From the NCBI GenBank assembly GCA_942493335.1, contig OW818693.1:3534001-3598000 (forward strand): a stretch of DNA of 64,000 nucleotides. The letters run 5' to 3'. Made by a program: the position numbers and the translations under genes. This DNA comes from JAEWSN01 sp942493335. Its GTDB lineage: Bacteria > Bacillota > Clostridia > DSM-8532. The notes below the pieces were generated by a model that did no database searches, was not told where the DNA came from, and worked only from the letters and a program-made list of their open reading frames with translations. Shown in pieces: positions 63,569 to 64,000 of the stretch (its first letter is position 1; each line of letters opens with the position of its first letter).

Positions 63569-64000
63569 ATGGAAAACGTCGCGACCCTGTTCAAGAAAAA
63601 CCTGCGGCAATATGGAATGCTCCTGGCAATGATTGTGATCATGGTGTTTTTCGAAATTTCCACGGGAGGCGTGCTGCTCAGGCCCATCAACATCGATCGC
63701 CTCATTCAGCAGAACAGCTATATCCTGATTCTTTCCATCGGTATGCTGTTCTGTATTCTGACGGGCGGCAACATCGACCTTTCCGTCGGATCCATCGTCG
63801 GCCTGACCGGTGCGTGTTCAGCCGTATTCAGTGTCATGTGGGGGCTTCCGGTGTGGCTGTCCATCATCCTGGCGCTGCTCGTCGGCATGATGGTCGGCAT
63901 GTGGCAGGGCTACTGGATCGCCTATGTGAAAATTCCTCCTTTCATTGTTACTTTGGCAGGTTTGCTGATTTTCCGCGGTTTCACCAATCTGATTCTGGTC
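63569..64000 (+). CDS. gguB: Sugar ABC transporter permease (GguB-type), 5' part only
   Basis: First 144 residues; continues past the right edge. TM helices at about 17-33 and 50-70, with the family segment LTGGNIDLSVGSIVGLTGA and PPFIVTLAGLLIFRG. Partner of the ATPase and ChvE-type binding protein upstream. RBS AAAGGAGG. Confidence 0.9.
   Translation, partial: MENVATLFKKNLRQYGMLLAMIVIMVFFEISTGGVLLRPINIDRLIQQNSYILILSIGMLFCILTGGNIDLSVGSIVGLTGACSAVFSVMWGLPVWLSIILALLVGMMVGMWQGYWIAYVKIPPFIVTLAGLLIFRGFTNLILV

Overview
The window reads as a piece of chromosome from an anaerobic, Gram-positive-like bacterium, most likely a Bacillota (Clostridia-type) lineage. Supporting signs are a VanS-type sensor kinase beside a serine DD-carboxypeptidase and a VanZ protein, an S-layer (SLH) protein, YesM/YesN-type sugar sensing, strong AGGAGG-type ribosome binding sites, and frequent GTG starts. 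The species cannot be named from sequence alone. The flanks look moderately GC-rich, while about 4.9-24.4 kb is visibly AT-rich.

Region 1 (1-4.9 kb): 3' part of a VanS-like kinase, an S11 DD-carboxypeptidase, VanZ, an acetyltransferase, a membrane protein and a frameshifted surface protein. Region 2 (about 6.1-24.2 kb): an integron-type gene-cassette array. Nineteen attC-like sites of about 100-125 bp separate short cassettes, nearly all with one gene on the minus strand. The cassettes encode NUDIX, glyoxalase-fold, methyltransferase, PhzF, HD, ADP-ribosylglycohydrolase, three GNATs, HAD, a pyroglutamyl-peptidase-like protein, isocitrate dehydrogenase (twice, identical), several small membrane proteins and unknowns. 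No integron integrase lies in the window, so here it is a cluster of attC sites lacking an integrase. Each cassette carries its own terminal inverted repeats of about 10-20 bp that run past the 7-bp core sites. Their non-Watson-Crick pairs are almost all G-T on the plus strand. I regard this as the most unusual feature of the window. The isocitrate dehydrogenase cassette is duplicated exactly (1,191 bp), with breakpoints at the predicted recombination points.

Region 3 (24.4-40.4 kb): a large GH2-type glycoside hydrolase, an SLH/fibronectin-III protein, two low-complexity Ser/Thr-rich proteins, a URO-D-like protein, an AraC regulator next to a cation-efflux transporter, a flavodoxin and an OmpR/EnvZ-type pair. 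Region 4 (40.4-50.1 kb): a complete myo-inositol catabolic set. iolG diverges from a DeoR regulator followed by aldolase, iolC, iolB, iolD, iolE and iolA, which together convert inositol to dihydroxyacetone phosphate and acetyl-CoA. Region 5 (50.1-64 kb): CorA, a heparinase-II/III-like lyase, small oxidoreductases, then a sugar-sensing module (membrane-anchored binding protein, YesM-type kinase, YesN-type regulator) followed by a second binding protein and a ChvE/GguA/GguB-type sugar ABC transporter that runs off the right edge.
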